Program-made: the position numbers and the translations under genes
DNA from: Algoriphagus sp.
Lineage (GTDB): Bacteria > Bacteroidota > Bacteroidia > Cytophagales > Cyclobacteriaceae
DNA: 64,000 nt
Direction of reading: 5' to 3'
NCBI RefSeq assembly: GCF_024305035.1
Contig: NZ_JAMWZB010000003.1
Span: forward strand, 1 to 64,000
Notes under the pieces: model-generated
What the model was told of the DNA's origin: nothing
Databases searched by the model: none
Seen by the model: the letters and a program-made list of their open reading frames with translations, nothing else
Part shown: positions 7,936 to 17,749 of the stretch, piece after piece
Layout: each line of letters begins with the position of its first letter
How positions within the stretch are numbered: the stretch's first letter is position 1

Positions 7936-9525
7936 ATGACAAAAAAGGTACTAATTAGCCTGAGCTTACTTTTTGGAGTAAGCTTGGTGTCTATTGGGCA
8001 AAAGAAATTTTCTCCCAAACAAATCGAGGCCCTAAAAATCGAAGCGGCTCAAATCGTTCAAGACAATCACAAACAAAGTCAAGTGATGGTAGATAAGATT
8101 TTCAGTTTTGCTGAATTGGGTTTCCAAGAAATCGAATCTTCCAACTACCTGAGTGGAATCCTAGAGGAAGAAGGGTTTACCATTGAGCATGGTATTTCTG
8201 GAATTCCCACAGCTTGGTGGGCCACTTGGTCCAATGGAGAAGGTCCTGTAATCGCACTGGGCTCAGATGTGGACAACATCCCTAAAGCTTCACAATATCC
8301 CGGTGTGGCTTATCATAAACCGATGGTCGAGGGTGCGCCAGGTCACGGAGAGGGGCATAATGCGGGTATTCCTTTAAATATCACGGCGGCACTGGCTGTA
8401 AAGCAAATCATGGAGCGAGAGAATATCGGAGGTACGTTGATTCTTTGGCCGGGAATCGCAGAGGAGTTGGTGGCGGCAAAAGCTTGGTACACACGGGATG
8501 GTTTATTTGACGGGGTTGATCTGTGTATTTTTACCCATGTTTCCAATAATTTGGGAGTGAGCTGGGGACAAGCAAATGGAACAGGCTTGATTTCAGTAGA
8601 ATACACCTTTTCAGGAGATGCTGCACACTCTGCTGGGGCACCTTGGAGAGGGAAAAGTGCTGCAGATGCAGTGGAGCTCATGAATATAGGCTGGAATTAT
8701 AAACGGGAGCATTTGCACCCACTCAAGCGCTCTCACTCGGTCATTACCGATGGGGGAGATCAACCGAATGTGGTTCCTTCGAAGGCTTCCATTTGGTATT
8801 ATTTCCGAGATGTGAAGTACGATGGCATTATGGAAATGTACAAACAGGCGAATAATATAGCCAAGGGTGCCGCTTTAATGACCGAAACCACGATGGACTA
8901 CAAGGTGTTGGGGACCGCATGGCCCAGGCATTTCAATAAAACCATTGCAGAAACGATGCATGCTAACATCCAAAAAGTAGGATTGCCAGACTGGGATGAA
9001 AATGATCAGACCCTAGCTAGGGCGGTACAAAAGGAAATGGGTTCTGAGGAACAGGGGTTGGCTACCGAATTGGTTGATTTGGGAGTTCCTTCTGAAGAAA
9101 TCCGAAGTGGAGGCTCCGATGACATTGGAGATATTTCTTGGGTAGTTCCCACTGTAACCTTACGATTTCCATCCAATATACCTGGATTGCCGGGGCATCA
9201 TTGGAGTAATGCGATTGCGATGGCCACTCCGATTGCCCACAAGGGGGTAACTCAAGGCGCCAAAGTTGAAGCCATGACAATTTTAGACTTTTTGCTTCAA
9301 CCTGAATTAGTGGATCAGGCCTGGGATTATTTCAAAAATGTGCAAACTAAAGAGGAAACCTACAAGCCAATGATTACCGCAGAGGATGCACCACCGATTT
9401 ATTTGAACGAAGGGATCATGAAACAATTCCGACCCGAGTTGGAGAAATTTTACTATGATGAGACAAAGTTTGATACCTATTTGGAGCAGTTAGGAGTGAC
9501 TTATCCGACCCTCAAAAAAGATTAA
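7936..9525 (+). CDS. Secreted M20-family amidohydrolase (AbgB-like)
   Basis: A 529-residue metallo-amidohydrolase of peptidase family M20, in the group around p-aminobenzoyl-glutamate hydrolase subunit B and aminoacylases. A signal peptide (about 1-21, ending VSIGQ) predicts export. Metal-site motifs are GEGHN (about 139-143), AEE (about 176-178), ITH, a long inserted dimerisation domain (about 210-330) with DAAHSAG, and the late GHHWSNA motif. The usual Cys of the CGH motif is replaced by Glu, as EGHN. The C-terminal tail of about 80 residues goes beyond minimal M20 proteins. The gene stands alone between divergent leuS and the GNAT gene. The substrate is unknown; an N-acyl amino acid or dipeptide is likely. 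Confidence 0.88.
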   Translation: MTKKVLISLSLLFGVSLVSIGQKKFSPKQIEALKIEAAQIVQDNHKQSQVMVDKIFSFAELGFQEIESSNYLSGILEEEGFTIEHGISGIPTAWWATWSNGEGPVIALGSDVDNIPKASQYPGVAYHKPMVEGAPGHGEGHNAGIPLNITAALAVKQIMERENIGGTLILWPGIAEELVAAKAWYTRDGLFDGVDLCIFTHVSNNLGVSWGQANGTGLISVEYTFSGDAAHSAGAPWRGKSAADAVELMNIGWNYKREHLHPLKRSHSVITDGGDQPNVVPSKASIWYYFRDVKYDGIMEMYKQANNIAKGAALMTETTMDYKVLGTAWPRHFNKTIAETMHANIQKVGLPDWDENDQTLARAVQKEMGSEEQGLATELVDLGVPSEEIRSGGSDDIGDISWVVPTVTLRFPSNIPGLPGHHWSNAIAMATPIAHKGVTQGAKVEAMTILDFLLQPELVDQAWDYFKNVQTKEETYKPMITAEDAPPIYLNEGIMKQFRPELEKFYYDETKFDTYLEQLGVTYPTLKKD

Positions 9526-9550
9526 AACAGCTGATTTTAGATGAATTTCA

Positions 9551-9574
9551 TTTCCCGATTTTTTCGGGTTGATT
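9551..9574 (+). terminator. Weak terminator-like hairpin after the M20 gene
   Basis: CCCGA-TTTTT-TCGGG forms a 5-bp stem at 9554-9568, followed by TTGATTT. The stem is short and the T tract interrupted, so termination is only possible. Confidence 0.35.
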
Positions 9575-9683
9575 TACCGACATATTCTGTGCTTCAACCT
9601 TAGTCTTCCAAGTGGAACCTGTGGAGATTAGGGTTGAATTGCTTTTCTTTACCTTTAGTTGCAATGCGTCAATCAAAAATCGA

Positions 9684-10139
9684 ATGGAACAAAATCAACT
9701 AAGTTTTACTATCAGAGAAGCTTCCCCCGGTGAATTACTCTGGGTGCATGGGCGCATTCCAGAGTTTTTGGGTAAGGAGGTCTCATTGAATTTTTACACT
9801 GATCGATTAAAAAATCGGCATCATTTAGCTTTGGTGGCTGAAAAGGAAGGGGAGTTGCTTGGGTTTAAAGTTGGATACCAAGATGAAAAGCCTGCAACTT
9901 TTTATTCTTGGATGGGAGGGGTAAGACCCGAGTTTCGAAAATTTGGAATTGCCACCGCTCTGGCAGAGTATCAAGAAAAATGGGCCAAGAAAAATGGGTA
10001 TACCTTTATTTTTTTCAAAACCCGCAACCGCTTGCCCCCCATGATTAATTTCGGATTGAGTCGTGGGTTTAAGATCATCGAAGTAATTAGAAAAGGGGGA
10101 GTAGAAGATTACCGGATTGTCATGAAAAAGGACCTATAA
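9684..10139 (+). CDS. GNAT family N-acetyltransferase
   Basis: About 151 residues with the GNAT fold: a central beta-strand region (LLGFKVGY, SWMGGVRPEFRKFGIATAL) containing the acetyl-CoA pyrophosphate loop in the form R-K-F-G-I-A, and the C-terminal strand KTRNRLPPMINFGLSRGF. The family transfers an acetyl group from acetyl-CoA to an amine; the acceptor is unknown. An upstream in-frame start at 9612 exists, but the extra 24 residues are not conserved-looking, and a TACCTTTA element at 9650-9657 would place transcription after 9612, so the Met at 9684 is preferred. It is followed by queE with its own promoter. Confidence 0.82.
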   Translation: MEQNQLSFTIREASPGELLWVHGRIPEFLGKEVSLNFYTDRLKNRHHLALVAEKEGELLGFKVGYQDEKPATFYSWMGGVRPEFRKFGIATALAEYQEKWAKKNGYTFIFFKTRNRLPPMINFGLSRGFKIIEVIRKGGVEDYRIVMKKDL

Positions 10140-10226
10140 ATTTGGAGCCGATTTTTTTTGAGTTTAGAACCAAAGAATAGGGTGTTGAAAATCATTCAAA
10201 TTAACAGGACCTATGTCCAACCTGAT

Positions 10227-10257
10227 TTTGTGCCGCGAAACTTTAAATCTATCTTTG
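10227..10257 (+). promoter_or_regulatory. Promoter of queE
   Basis: TTTG at 10227-10230, 19 bases, then TATCTTTG at 10250-10257. This is an exact Bacteroidota -33/-7 promoter (TTTG-N19-TAnnTTTG) and gives a leader of about 40 bases before the queE ATG. Confidence 0.7.
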
Positions 10258-10302
10258 CCCCTCATTTAGCGGTCGAATCACCCGCTTCAACAAAAATTCA
10301 AC

Positions 10303-10929
10303 ATGACTACCCAAGAACTCATTGCCGCAGGGCTTCAGCTTCCATTAATGGAGGCATTCTATACGATACAAGGCGAAGGTAAATTTACCGGGCATCCGGC
10401 TTATTTTATCCGCTTAGGTGGCTGTGATGTGGGATGCGTTTGGTGCGATGTCAAAGAGTCTTGGGAAGCCGGAAAATGGCCTATTGTAGGCATTGAGGAA
10501 ATTGTTAAGGGCGCTCTGGTACATCCAGCAAGGTTGGTTGTCATTACCGGAGGCGAACCTTTAATGTATAATTTGGGCCCATTGACTGAGCTTTTAAAAG
10601 AAAAGGGATTTACGATCAATATTGAGACTTCCGGAGCGCATCCGTTTTCGGGTAATTTTGATTGGGTTTGTTTTTCTCCCAAGAAATTTAAAAAGCCACA
10701 TCCCTCGATTTATGAGCAAGCCGATGAACTGAAGGTTGTGATTTTTCATTCTAGCGATTTTGCTTTTGCTGAAGAGCATGCAGAATTTGTAAACCCCAGC
10801 TGCGATTTGCGGCTTCAACCCGAATGGAGCAAGGCAGAACGTTTCCTCCCAGAGATCATTGAGTACGTTAAAAATCGGCCATTTTGGAAAATATCCCTAC
10901 AAACTCATAAATTTATGGATATTCCTTGA
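10303..10929 (+). CDS. queE: 7-carboxy-7-deazaguanine synthase
   Basis: QueE is a radical-SAM enzyme that contracts 6-carboxy-tetrahydropterin to 7-carboxy-7-deazaguanine in queuosine biosynthesis. The protein (208 residues) shows the substrate-gate start EAFYTIQGEG, then the cluster motif C41-DVG-C45-VW-C48 (CX3CX2C) with DVKESW, the SAM-contact TGGEP motif, and a shortened core usual for QueE (about 200-240 residues). The next enzyme upstream in the pathway, QueD, is encoded 12 kb away at 22989. The gene ends 4 bases before the ATG of the OmpA-like gene, so the two may be cotranscribed. Confidence 0.95.
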   Translation: MTTQELIAAGLQLPLMEAFYTIQGEGKFTGHPAYFIRLGGCDVGCVWCDVKESWEAGKWPIVGIEEIVKGALVHPARLVVITGGEPLMYNLGPLTELLKEKGFTINIETSGAHPFSGNFDWVCFSPKKFKKPHPSIYEQADELKVVIFHSSDFAFAEEHAEFVNPSCDLRLQPEWSKAERFLPEIIEYVKNRPFWKISLQTHKFMDIP

Positions 10930-10933
10930 GTTC

Positions 10934-12853
10934 ATGCGCCCTGTTCTACTGTTGATTTGTTTCTTACTCTTAAGCTATTCTACTTATAGTCAGAGTTATT
11001 CGATTATTGATGGAAGAGCAATCCGGTTTTTTACTGAGGCCGAACAGCTCCTTAATGAGCGAAGATATGAGGAAGCGGAGGAAAAATATCGGGATGCAAT
11101 CAAGCGTGAAGGATCATTTTTAGAAGCGTATGTCAAATTATCTCAGCTTTTAATCACACAAGGGAATTTGGAAGAAGCTGAGTCGGTTGCAGTCCTTGGT
11201 AAAAATAGGCTTTCCGGAAAAAATGCGACACAAAAACACCTCGTGGATATCGGTTGGGTTTTTACTAACCTTTATTTGAAAACGGGTAAATTTGATCAGG
11301 CCTTAGCTCAATTTAAAGAAATTGATCCCCTTTTTGAGGACAGTTTTCGGGCTAACATGTATTATAAGGACATGAAGGCCCAAATGGATTTTTTGGAGCA
11401 ACATCTCGGTATGGTAAAAGATATTCAACGCGAACAATTAGCCGAACCGCTGAATCAGTTTCAGTTGCAGTATTTTCCCGTGATGACAGCAGATGGCGTT
11501 CAGATTCTTTTTACCAAACGGGATGGAACGGGCAATTTTGATGAGGAGGATATTTACACTTCCTACGTCACTACCAGCGGAGGTTGGTCTCCCCCAGAAA
11601 GCATCGCATCTACGATCAATTCACCTTATAATGAAGGGACCTGTACAGTGACCGCTGATGGTAATATTTTGATTTACACGTCCTGTGATGCTCCGGATTC
11701 AGAGGGAAGTTGCGATCTCTATGTGTCCTACAGGGAGAACGGTCGTTGGTCACGGCCAAAGAATATGGGCAAAGAGGTGAATTCTCGCTCTTGGGATTCT
11801 CAGCCTTCTTTATCTGCCGATGGGCGGATTTTGTTTTTTTCTTCTAATCGTAGAGGAGGTTTTGGGGGGAATGATATTTGGTTTACGGTAAGAATGTCGG
11901 ATGGATCCTGGTCAGAAGCTAAGAATTTGGGGAATGTGGTCAATACAAGCAAGGATGAAATTTCACCCTTTATGTTTTTTAATAATGAGATTTTGTTCTT
12001 CTCCTCGGATGGGCATCAAGGATTTGGTGGAAAAGATATCTTCTTATCCCGAGTGGATGAGGGAGAATTTCAAGAACCAGAAAACCTAGGACTACCCATT
12101 AATGATCATCAAGATCAAGTTGCCTTATTTATTACTGCGCAAAAAGATTTTGCCTATTACTCAGAAATGACCTCCTCCCCAGCTGGAGATCGGTCTCTTT
12201 TATATCGTTTTCCATTCCCTGAGGAAATTTACCTCGGTGATAATCTTATTGTAACTGGGGGAAGAGTACTCAACTCGAAAACTGGCGAGCCTGTGGATGC
12301 GACCCTGTCTTTAGTCGCACTGACCAATGACAGCACACTGTACGAGTTTAAAGCTGATGGCAAAACGGGAGACTTTATGATGCTCTATCCAGAGAAATCA
12401 ATTTCCGGATTGTATGTGGAAAAGAAAGGCTTCTTGCCCAAAATTTATAATGTAGAGCGGGATTCCATTCAAAATGTAGAAGATTTGAAAGTGGAATTGA
12501 CTCCGATTGCAGCGGGGGAAGAATTTGTTTTTGAGAATGTCTTCTTTGATTTTGATAAATACGAGCTCAAACCTGAATCAATGAGTTCGCTTACACGCTT
12601 GGTCAAGTTTTTGGAAGAAAATCCCAATGTTAACATTATGATATCCGGTCATACCGATAATATAGGCTCAGCGGGATATAATAAGTTGCTCAGTTTACAA
12701 CGAGCAAAATCAGTTCAGACCTATTTGGTATCACATGGAATTCATGAAGCCCGGGTAGCCACCGAGGGCAAGGGAGACACCAATCCTATGGTACCCAATG
12801 ACAGCCCCAAAAACCAAGCTTTAAACCGAAGAATCACTATCCGGGTTTTATAA
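10934..12853 (+). CDS. OmpA-family protein with TPR and PD40 repeats
   Basis: A 639-residue envelope protein. Domains in order: signal peptide (about 1-20), tetratricopeptide region (about 25-165), WD40-like PD40 beta-propeller (about 175-390, repeated forms of FFSSNRRGGFGGNDIWF and FFSSDGHQGFGGKDIF), a carboxypeptidase-regulatory-like domain (about 420-510) and a C-terminal OmpA peptidoglycan-binding domain (about 525-635; SGHTDNIGSAGYN, LSLQRAKSV, NRRITI). This architecture (TPR-PD40-OmpA) is common in Bacteroidota and includes T9SS-associated PorE-like proteins; a general peptidoglycan anchor is the safer call. A longer frame from 10859 overlaps queE; the ATG at 10934 gives a proper signal peptide. 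Confidence 0.9.
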   Translation: MRPVLLLICFLLLSYSTYSQSYSIIDGRAIRFFTEAEQLLNERRYEEAEEKYRDAIKREGSFLEAYVKLSQLLITQGNLEEAESVAVLGKNRLSGKNATQKHLVDIGWVFTNLYLKTGKFDQALAQFKEIDPLFEDSFRANMYYKDMKAQMDFLEQHLGMVKDIQREQLAEPLNQFQLQYFPVMTADGVQILFTKRDGTGNFDEEDIYTSYVTTSGGWSPPESIASTINSPYNEGTCTVTADGNILIYTSCDAPDSEGSCDLYVSYRENGRWSRPKNMGKEVNSRSWDSQPSLSADGRILFFSSNRRGGFGGNDIWFTVRMSDGSWSEAKNLGNVVNTSKDEISPFMFFNNEILFFSSDGHQGFGGKDIFLSRVDEGEFQEPENLGLPINDHQDQVALFITAQKDFAYYSEMTSSPAGDRSLLYRFPFPEEIYLGDNLIVTGGRVLNSKTGEPVDATLSLVALTNDSTLYEFKADGKTGDFMMLYPEKSISGLYVEKKGFLPKIYNVERDSIQNVEDLKVELTPIAAGEEFVFENVFFDFDKYELKPESMSSLTRLVKFLEENPNVNIMISGHTDNIGSAGYNKLLSLQRAKSVQTYLVSHGIHEARVATEGKGDTNPMVPNDSPKNQALNRRITIRVL

Positions 12854-13291
12854 ATGTTTTGCTATTTTCCGATTTGATCTATGCTAAAAAAACCAGCTAT
12901 TTTTTATGATAAATTATATAAAATTCTAGTTAAGTGAGTTTTTTAGTATATTTTTTGATAAAAAAGGGGTTTTAAATCATGTATTATTTGGGAAAATATC
13001 TTTTTTTTGAAATAAAAAATTGTTGAGAAAAAAAATCCTCAATATGGCATAAAATAACTGTTGATGTATTTAAAATTAACTTTTGTTAACAATGGCTTAA
13101 TGAGAATAATTTTTGGAAGAAAGGCCTGATAATCATAATTTACAAAATTTAATATTGTTTTTAACCTATTTCACTTATTAAAACTTCTATGTTTAGGTCA
13201 ATTCTTTTGTGAATTTTCTCTGTGTGCCTCTTGGGATATTCGAAGATATAAGATATCATTGAGACTAATTTAAACCATAATCAAACCAAAT
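12854..13291. other. AT-rich intergenic region upstream of susC-like gene
   Basis: About 440 bases without a gene and very AT-rich. It holds a TTAAC-TTTT-GTTAA inverted repeat near 13077-13091, a TTGAG/CTCAA hairpin near 13021-13045, and a -7-like TATGTTTA at 13188-13195, about 100 bases before susC. No clear terminator follows the OmpA-like gene. It probably carries the promoter and a long leader for the SusCD operon. Confidence 0.4.
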
Positions 13292-16264
13292 ATGAGGAAA
13301 GTTTTACTTCTAGGACTCATGCTGTTTTTGGGAAGTGCTGTTGCATTTGCTCAAAGCCGTGTGATTACTGGTACGGTTACCTCCACGGAGGATAACTTAG
13401 GAGTACCAGGAGCGACTGTTCTGGTTAAGGGAACTACGATTGGTACTGCCACAGATCTTGATGGTAATTATTCAATCAGTGTACCTGCCGGAAGCAATGT
13501 GTTGGTTTTTACCTTTGTGGGGTTAAGGCCACAAGAGGTGACTATCGGAAATCAGACTACAATCAATGTAGCGCTGGAACCGGATGTTCAGGCTCTTTCG
13601 GAGTTTGTGATCACATCTTACGGTGATCAATCAAAAAGAGAAATTACTGGTGCGATTGCATCAGTTAAAGGGGAGATCTTCCAAGATTTGCCTATGCAAT
13701 CATTTGACCGCGCAATGCAAGGTCGTATTGCAGGTGTTCAGGTAACTTCTACCTCTGGTCAACCAGGAGGTGCCTTGAACGTACGAATTCGAGGTGAAGG
13801 TTCAATCAACGCGGGCAACGACCCATTGTACATTGTAGATGGTGTGCAGGTGGCTAACGGAGGTCTTTCCGGTCAAGGTTCTCAAAATGCCTTGGCGTCT
13901 ATCAACCCAAATGATATCGAATCTATTGAGGTGTTGAAAGATGCTGCTGCTGCTGCAATCTATGGAGCACAAGCAGCCAATGGGGTAGTTTTAATTACCA
14001 CCAAAAAGGGAACTAAAGGAGCAACTAAAACAAGACTTTCTGTACAAGAAGGGATTGTTCAACCTTTAGAGCTTTACGACATGATGAATGCGAATCAACT
14101 GGCTACCATAAAGCGTGATGCTTATATCAATGCGGGGTTAAATCCGGCTTCTGCTGCTGCTACTTATGGTAATCCAGAGGATCCAAATCTTCAGTCTTAC
14201 GATTGGGTAGACGCACTTTACAGAACGGGTCGATTGAGTGTGTATGATCTTTCCGTATCCGGAGGTGATGAGAAGACTACTTTCTTCCTTTCTGGTTCTT
14301 ACACTAAGCAACAAGGACAAATTATTCGTTCGAACTATCAAAGAGCTACCGGACGTTTGAACTTGACGCACAGACCCAATAAAAAATTGACGGTATCTGC
14401 TAATTTGTCGTTGGCATTCCAAAATACCAACGGAACAATTGATAGAGGGAACTTCGTGAATGGTCCATTTGTGGCAGGATACGCAGCAAGACCCAATGTG
14501 CCGATTTACAATGAAGATGGGACTTTCAGAAATTACCCTTCCAACCACTTATTTGGTTACAACATTGTTCAGGGTGTAAACCAAGAATTGAGAAGTGGTA
14601 AAACTGTACAGACAGTATCCAACTTGCAGTTGAATTATCAAATTGCTCCATGGTTGAGCTGGACCTCCTACTTCGGAATTGATTTCTCCGATAACGCCGA
14701 TATCAACAACCGACCTTCTACTATTGCTGCATTCTCCTCTTATGGTGGAGCATCTGTATTTACCGGAAGAAGAAATACCAACTTGAACACCAACCATAAC
14801 TTTAACTTCAATAAGAAGTTCAATGATGTGCACACAGTTTCAGGTATCCTTGGTTTTGAATACAAAGGAGCACAGTCTGACCTGCAGTCGGCTACAGGTC
14901 GTGGATTTCCTAATCCTACTTTGATTTATTTACAGAATGCGGCAACCCCGTTTGCTGTAAACTCAAACTTTACGGAGTACAAGCGTGCTGGTGTATTCGG
15001 ACAAGCTAAATACGATTACGACGATCGTTATACCGCAGACTTTACTTTAAGAAGAGACGGTCACTCTCGATTTGGAGAGCAAAATAGATGGGGTACTTTC
15101 GGTGCTGTTTCTGTGGGATGGAGACTTTCTTCAGAATCCTTCCTTCAGGATGTGACTTGGTTAGACAATTTAAGATTTAGAGGGTCTTATGGTATTACCG
15201 GTAACTCTGAAATTGCCAACTTTGCTTCTCGCTCTCTAGTTGGTTCAGGTGGCCAGTACCTAGGTGGTGGAGCCTTGACTCTTTCTCAATTGGGTAACGA
15301 TTTATTGACTTGGGAAGAAGCAGAAACTTTTAACTTCGGATTGGACTGGACCTTGTTCAATGGAAGAATTATTGGTACAGTAGATGTTTGGAGAAAGAAT
15401 TCAAATGCGCTTTTGTTTGACACTCCTTTACCAGTTGATTCTGGGTTCGGAGAAATTTCCAGAAATACTGCTGGTGTAAGGAACCAAGGAATCGATATTG
15501 ATTTACAAACTGTAAATATTGTTGCTGGAAAATTCCAATGGAACACTGGCTTTAATATTACATTCCAAGACAACGAATTAATGTCACTTTATGACGGTCT
15601 GGATCGAATTGGAAACGATTTAATTGTAGGAAGACCAATTAGATTCTGGTATGCAAATACTTACTTAGGTGTTAATCCTGCCAATGGTCGTCAAATGTTT
15701 GATGATTTGAATGGAGGTTATACCTATGTTGCAGGTCAGTCTACTTTAAGTTACATAGGAAGTGCAATTGCGAAAAGCTTTGGAGGGTTATCAAATACAC
15801 TCACCTATGGTCCAGTTTCCTTGGAAGTTTTCTTCCAGTATCAATTCGGTAATCTTGCATTTAATGCAGATATTTACAATCACGGAAATTGGGGTTCAGG
15901 AACGGATAACTTATTTGTTAATCAGTTGGATTACTGGAAAGAGCCAGGAGATATTACAACCGTAGGTCGTCCTTTTGAAGGAGGTCAAGCTCCAGGTACA
16001 TCTAACATTAGCACTTATTCTACTCGGTTAATTAGTGATGGGTCTTACATTCGTTTGAAGCAAGTAACTTTAAACTATACCCTACCTGCCGTAGCAGCTA
16101 GCAAAATAGGGATGCAAAGTGCCAGCTTGTTTGTACAGGGTTTGAACTTGGCAACCTTTACTAAGTACAATGGAATTGATCCTGAAGCGAATTCACTTGG
16201 AAATACTTATGGATCTTACCCTAATGCGAAGCAATTTGCTGCTGGTATCAATCTTAACTTCTAA
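13292..16264 (+). CDS. SusC/RagA-type TonB-linked outer membrane transporter
   Basis: A 990-residue TonB-dependent outer membrane protein that imports oligomeric nutrients together with its SusD lipoprotein. Domains: signal peptide (about 1-21), carboxypeptidase-regulatory-like domain (about 23-110, VITGTVTSTED...GVPGATVLVKGT), plug (about 115-225, with LYIVDGVQV and SIEVLKDAAAAAIYG), and a large C-terminal beta-barrel ending in the outer-membrane-type NLNF. The length is usual for SusC proteins. The gene is followed 13 bases later by susD. Neither an ECF sigma/anti-sigma pair nor a hybrid two-component regulator is adjacent, so control is unclear. The substrate cannot be told from sequence. 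Confidence 0.95.
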   Translation: MRKVLLLGLMLFLGSAVAFAQSRVITGTVTSTEDNLGVPGATVLVKGTTIGTATDLDGNYSISVPAGSNVLVFTFVGLRPQEVTIGNQTTINVALEPDVQALSEFVITSYGDQSKREITGAIASVKGEIFQDLPMQSFDRAMQGRIAGVQVTSTSGQPGGALNVRIRGEGSINAGNDPLYIVDGVQVANGGLSGQGSQNALASINPNDIESIEVLKDAAAAAIYGAQAANGVVLITTKKGTKGATKTRLSVQEGIVQPLELYDMMNANQLATIKRDAYINAGLNPASAAATYGNPEDPNLQSYDWVDALYRTGRLSVYDLSVSGGDEKTTFFLSGSYTKQQGQIIRSNYQRATGRLNLTHRPNKKLTVSANLSLAFQNTNGTIDRGNFVNGPFVAGYAARPNVPIYNEDGTFRNYPSNHLFGYNIVQGVNQELRSGKTVQTVSNLQLNYQIAPWLSWTSYFGIDFSDNADINNRPSTIAAFSSYGGASVFTGRRNTNLNTNHNFNFNKKFNDVHTVSGILGFEYKGAQSDLQSATGRGFPNPTLIYLQNAATPFAVNSNFTEYKRAGVFGQAKYDYDDRYTADFTLRRDGHSRFGEQNRWGTFGAVSVGWRLSSESFLQDVTWLDNLRFRGSYGITGNSEIANFASRSLVGSGGQYLGGGALTLSQLGNDLLTWEEAETFNFGLDWTLFNGRIIGTVDVWRKNSNALLFDTPLPVDSGFGEISRNTAGVRNQGIDIDLQTVNIVAGKFQWNTGFNITFQDNELMSLYDGLDRIGNDLIVGRPIRFWYANTYLGVNPANGRQMFDDLNGGYTYVAGQSTLSYIGSAIAKSFGGLSNTLTYGPVSLEVFFQYQFGNLAFNADIYNHGNWGSGTDNLFVNQLDYWKEPGDITTVGRPFEGGQAPGTSNISTYSTRLISDGSYIRLKQVTLNYTLPAVAASKIGMQSASLFVQGLNLATFTKYNGIDPEANSLGNTYGSYPNAKQFAAGINLNF

Positions 16265-16277
16265 TTAAGAGACAAGA

Positions 16278-17735
16278 ATGAAAAAATATATAAAAATCCT
16301 AACCTTAGGCGGAGCACTAGCAATGAGTGCATGTTCTGACCTATTGGATACCGAGCCAAGACAAAGTTTAACCCCTGAGTCGGGTTTTGCTGATGCATCG
16401 GGTTATCAGTCCTTGGTTTTGGCAACTTATGGAAAAGTAAGAAGCTTTAATTATTATGGACAAACCATGATGATTGCTCCTGATATTTTAGCTGATAATC
16501 TAAGAATTATTGCAAATACAGGTAGATATATTGGTCAAGAAGCAAATGCTGATCGTGCTCACATCAACTTGTGGGACTTTTCAAATACTAATAATTTCAG
16601 AGGCATTTATTCTGGAATTAATGAGGCCAATATTTTATTAGAAGGAATTGAGGAAGTTGAAGGTGATGAAAGTTTAAAAAACAGAGTAAAGGGTGAAGCC
16701 CATTTCCTTAGAGCATTATTCTACTTCGATCTTTCAAGAGTTTATGGATACGAGCCAGGTAGAGAAGTGAATGGATGGGATAGATCTGTGATTATTAGAA
16801 CTACTCCAACCCTTGGTTTTTCTGATGCTGATTTCAGAGCAAGAGCTAGTAATAGAGAAGTTTATGACTTGATAGAGTCGGATCTTCAAACTGCTATTGG
16901 ACTACTTCCTACAGCTGAGACAGGTACTTCAGCAGTGTATCGTGCATCTAAAGGAGCCGCAGAAGCCCTTTTGGCAAGAGTTTACCTTTATGATGCTAAG
17001 TATGCTGAAGCTGCCGCCATGGCTACTCAGGCGATGGCTACTTTTGGGTTAAGTGATTCAGGTGAAGGCTTGATGTCTCCTACAGAATATGTTGCAGGTT
17101 TTTCTACTTTCCCTAATCCAGAGTCCTTGTTTGAGATCGAAATTCGATCCAATGATTGGTCTACGGTAGATGGTGTAAACAACTCTGTTTGTTCCTTAAC
17201 TTCCAATGTGTTTTCTTCCGCTCAATTTATTGTAACGGCCTCTGATGAGTTGCTTGCAACTTATGAAGAAGGAGATGTTAGAAGAGATACGTGGACCGCT
17301 ACCACCCGATCAGGCGCTGATGGTACAGTGTATCGTTCTGAAAAGTGGACTGGTTCTAAAGGGGATTTCTTAGAAAACCTACCGATCATTCGTGCCGCTG
17401 AACTTTATTTGATTAGAGCTGAGGCTCGATTCAGAACTGGTGATGCTGCTGGTTCACGAGCTGATCTATCTGCGCTTCGTACCAATAGAGGTCTGGAAGC
17501 AGTTGAAAGCGGAGTTACTGGTGATCAATTATTCAACCTGATTCTTACCGAGCGAAGAGTTGAGTTTGCTCTAGAAGGACATCGTTTTTTTGATTTGAAG
17601 CGTAATGGTTTGGATATTACCAAGCACGCTAATTTCGAGGATGTACCTTATTCTGATTATAGAATTTTAGCTCCTTTGCCTCAGGAAGAGTTAATACTTA
17701 ATGAGACTTTGGAAGATAACCCAGGCTATAACTAA
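16278..17735 (+). CDS. SusD/RagB-type surface nutrient-binding lipoprotein
   Basis: A 485-residue outer-surface lipoprotein that caps the SusC transporter. The N-terminus has a lipobox (AMSAC, Cys at about residue 19) followed by Asp, a surface-export-type sequence. The SusD N-terminal TPR-like region (about 50-250) and C-terminal signature (LIRAEARFRTGDAAG, LILTERRVEFALEGHRFFDLKRNG) are clear. The family end sequence also matches (LPLPQEEL-type, here LAPLPQEELILN...NPGYN). It is in an operon with susC upstream and a lipoprotein downstream. Carbohydrate versus peptide substrate is undecided; no glycosidase is in the operon, and a secreted subtilase follows in the next unit. Confidence 0.95.
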   Translation: MKKYIKILTLGGALAMSACSDLLDTEPRQSLTPESGFADASGYQSLVLATYGKVRSFNYYGQTMMIAPDILADNLRIIANTGRYIGQEANADRAHINLWDFSNTNNFRGIYSGINEANILLEGIEEVEGDESLKNRVKGEAHFLRALFYFDLSRVYGYEPGREVNGWDRSVIIRTTPTLGFSDADFRARASNREVYDLIESDLQTAIGLLPTAETGTSAVYRASKGAAEALLARVYLYDAKYAEAAAMATQAMATFGLSDSGEGLMSPTEYVAGFSTFPNPESLFEIEIRSNDWSTVDGVNNSVCSLTSNVFSSAQFIVTASDELLATYEEGDVRRDTWTATTRSGADGTVYRSEKWTGSKGDFLENLPIIRAAELYLIRAEARFRTGDAAGSRADLSALRTNRGLEAVESGVTGDQLFNLILTERRVEFALEGHRFFDLKRNGLDITKHANFEDVPYSDYRILAPLPQEELILNETLEDNPGYN

Positions 17736-17749
17736 AACTGGAATACAAT

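Noticed and set aside
10158..10382. A 74-residue plus-strand frame overlapping queE
   Set aside because: It spans the exact queE promoter and start in another frame and resembles no protein.
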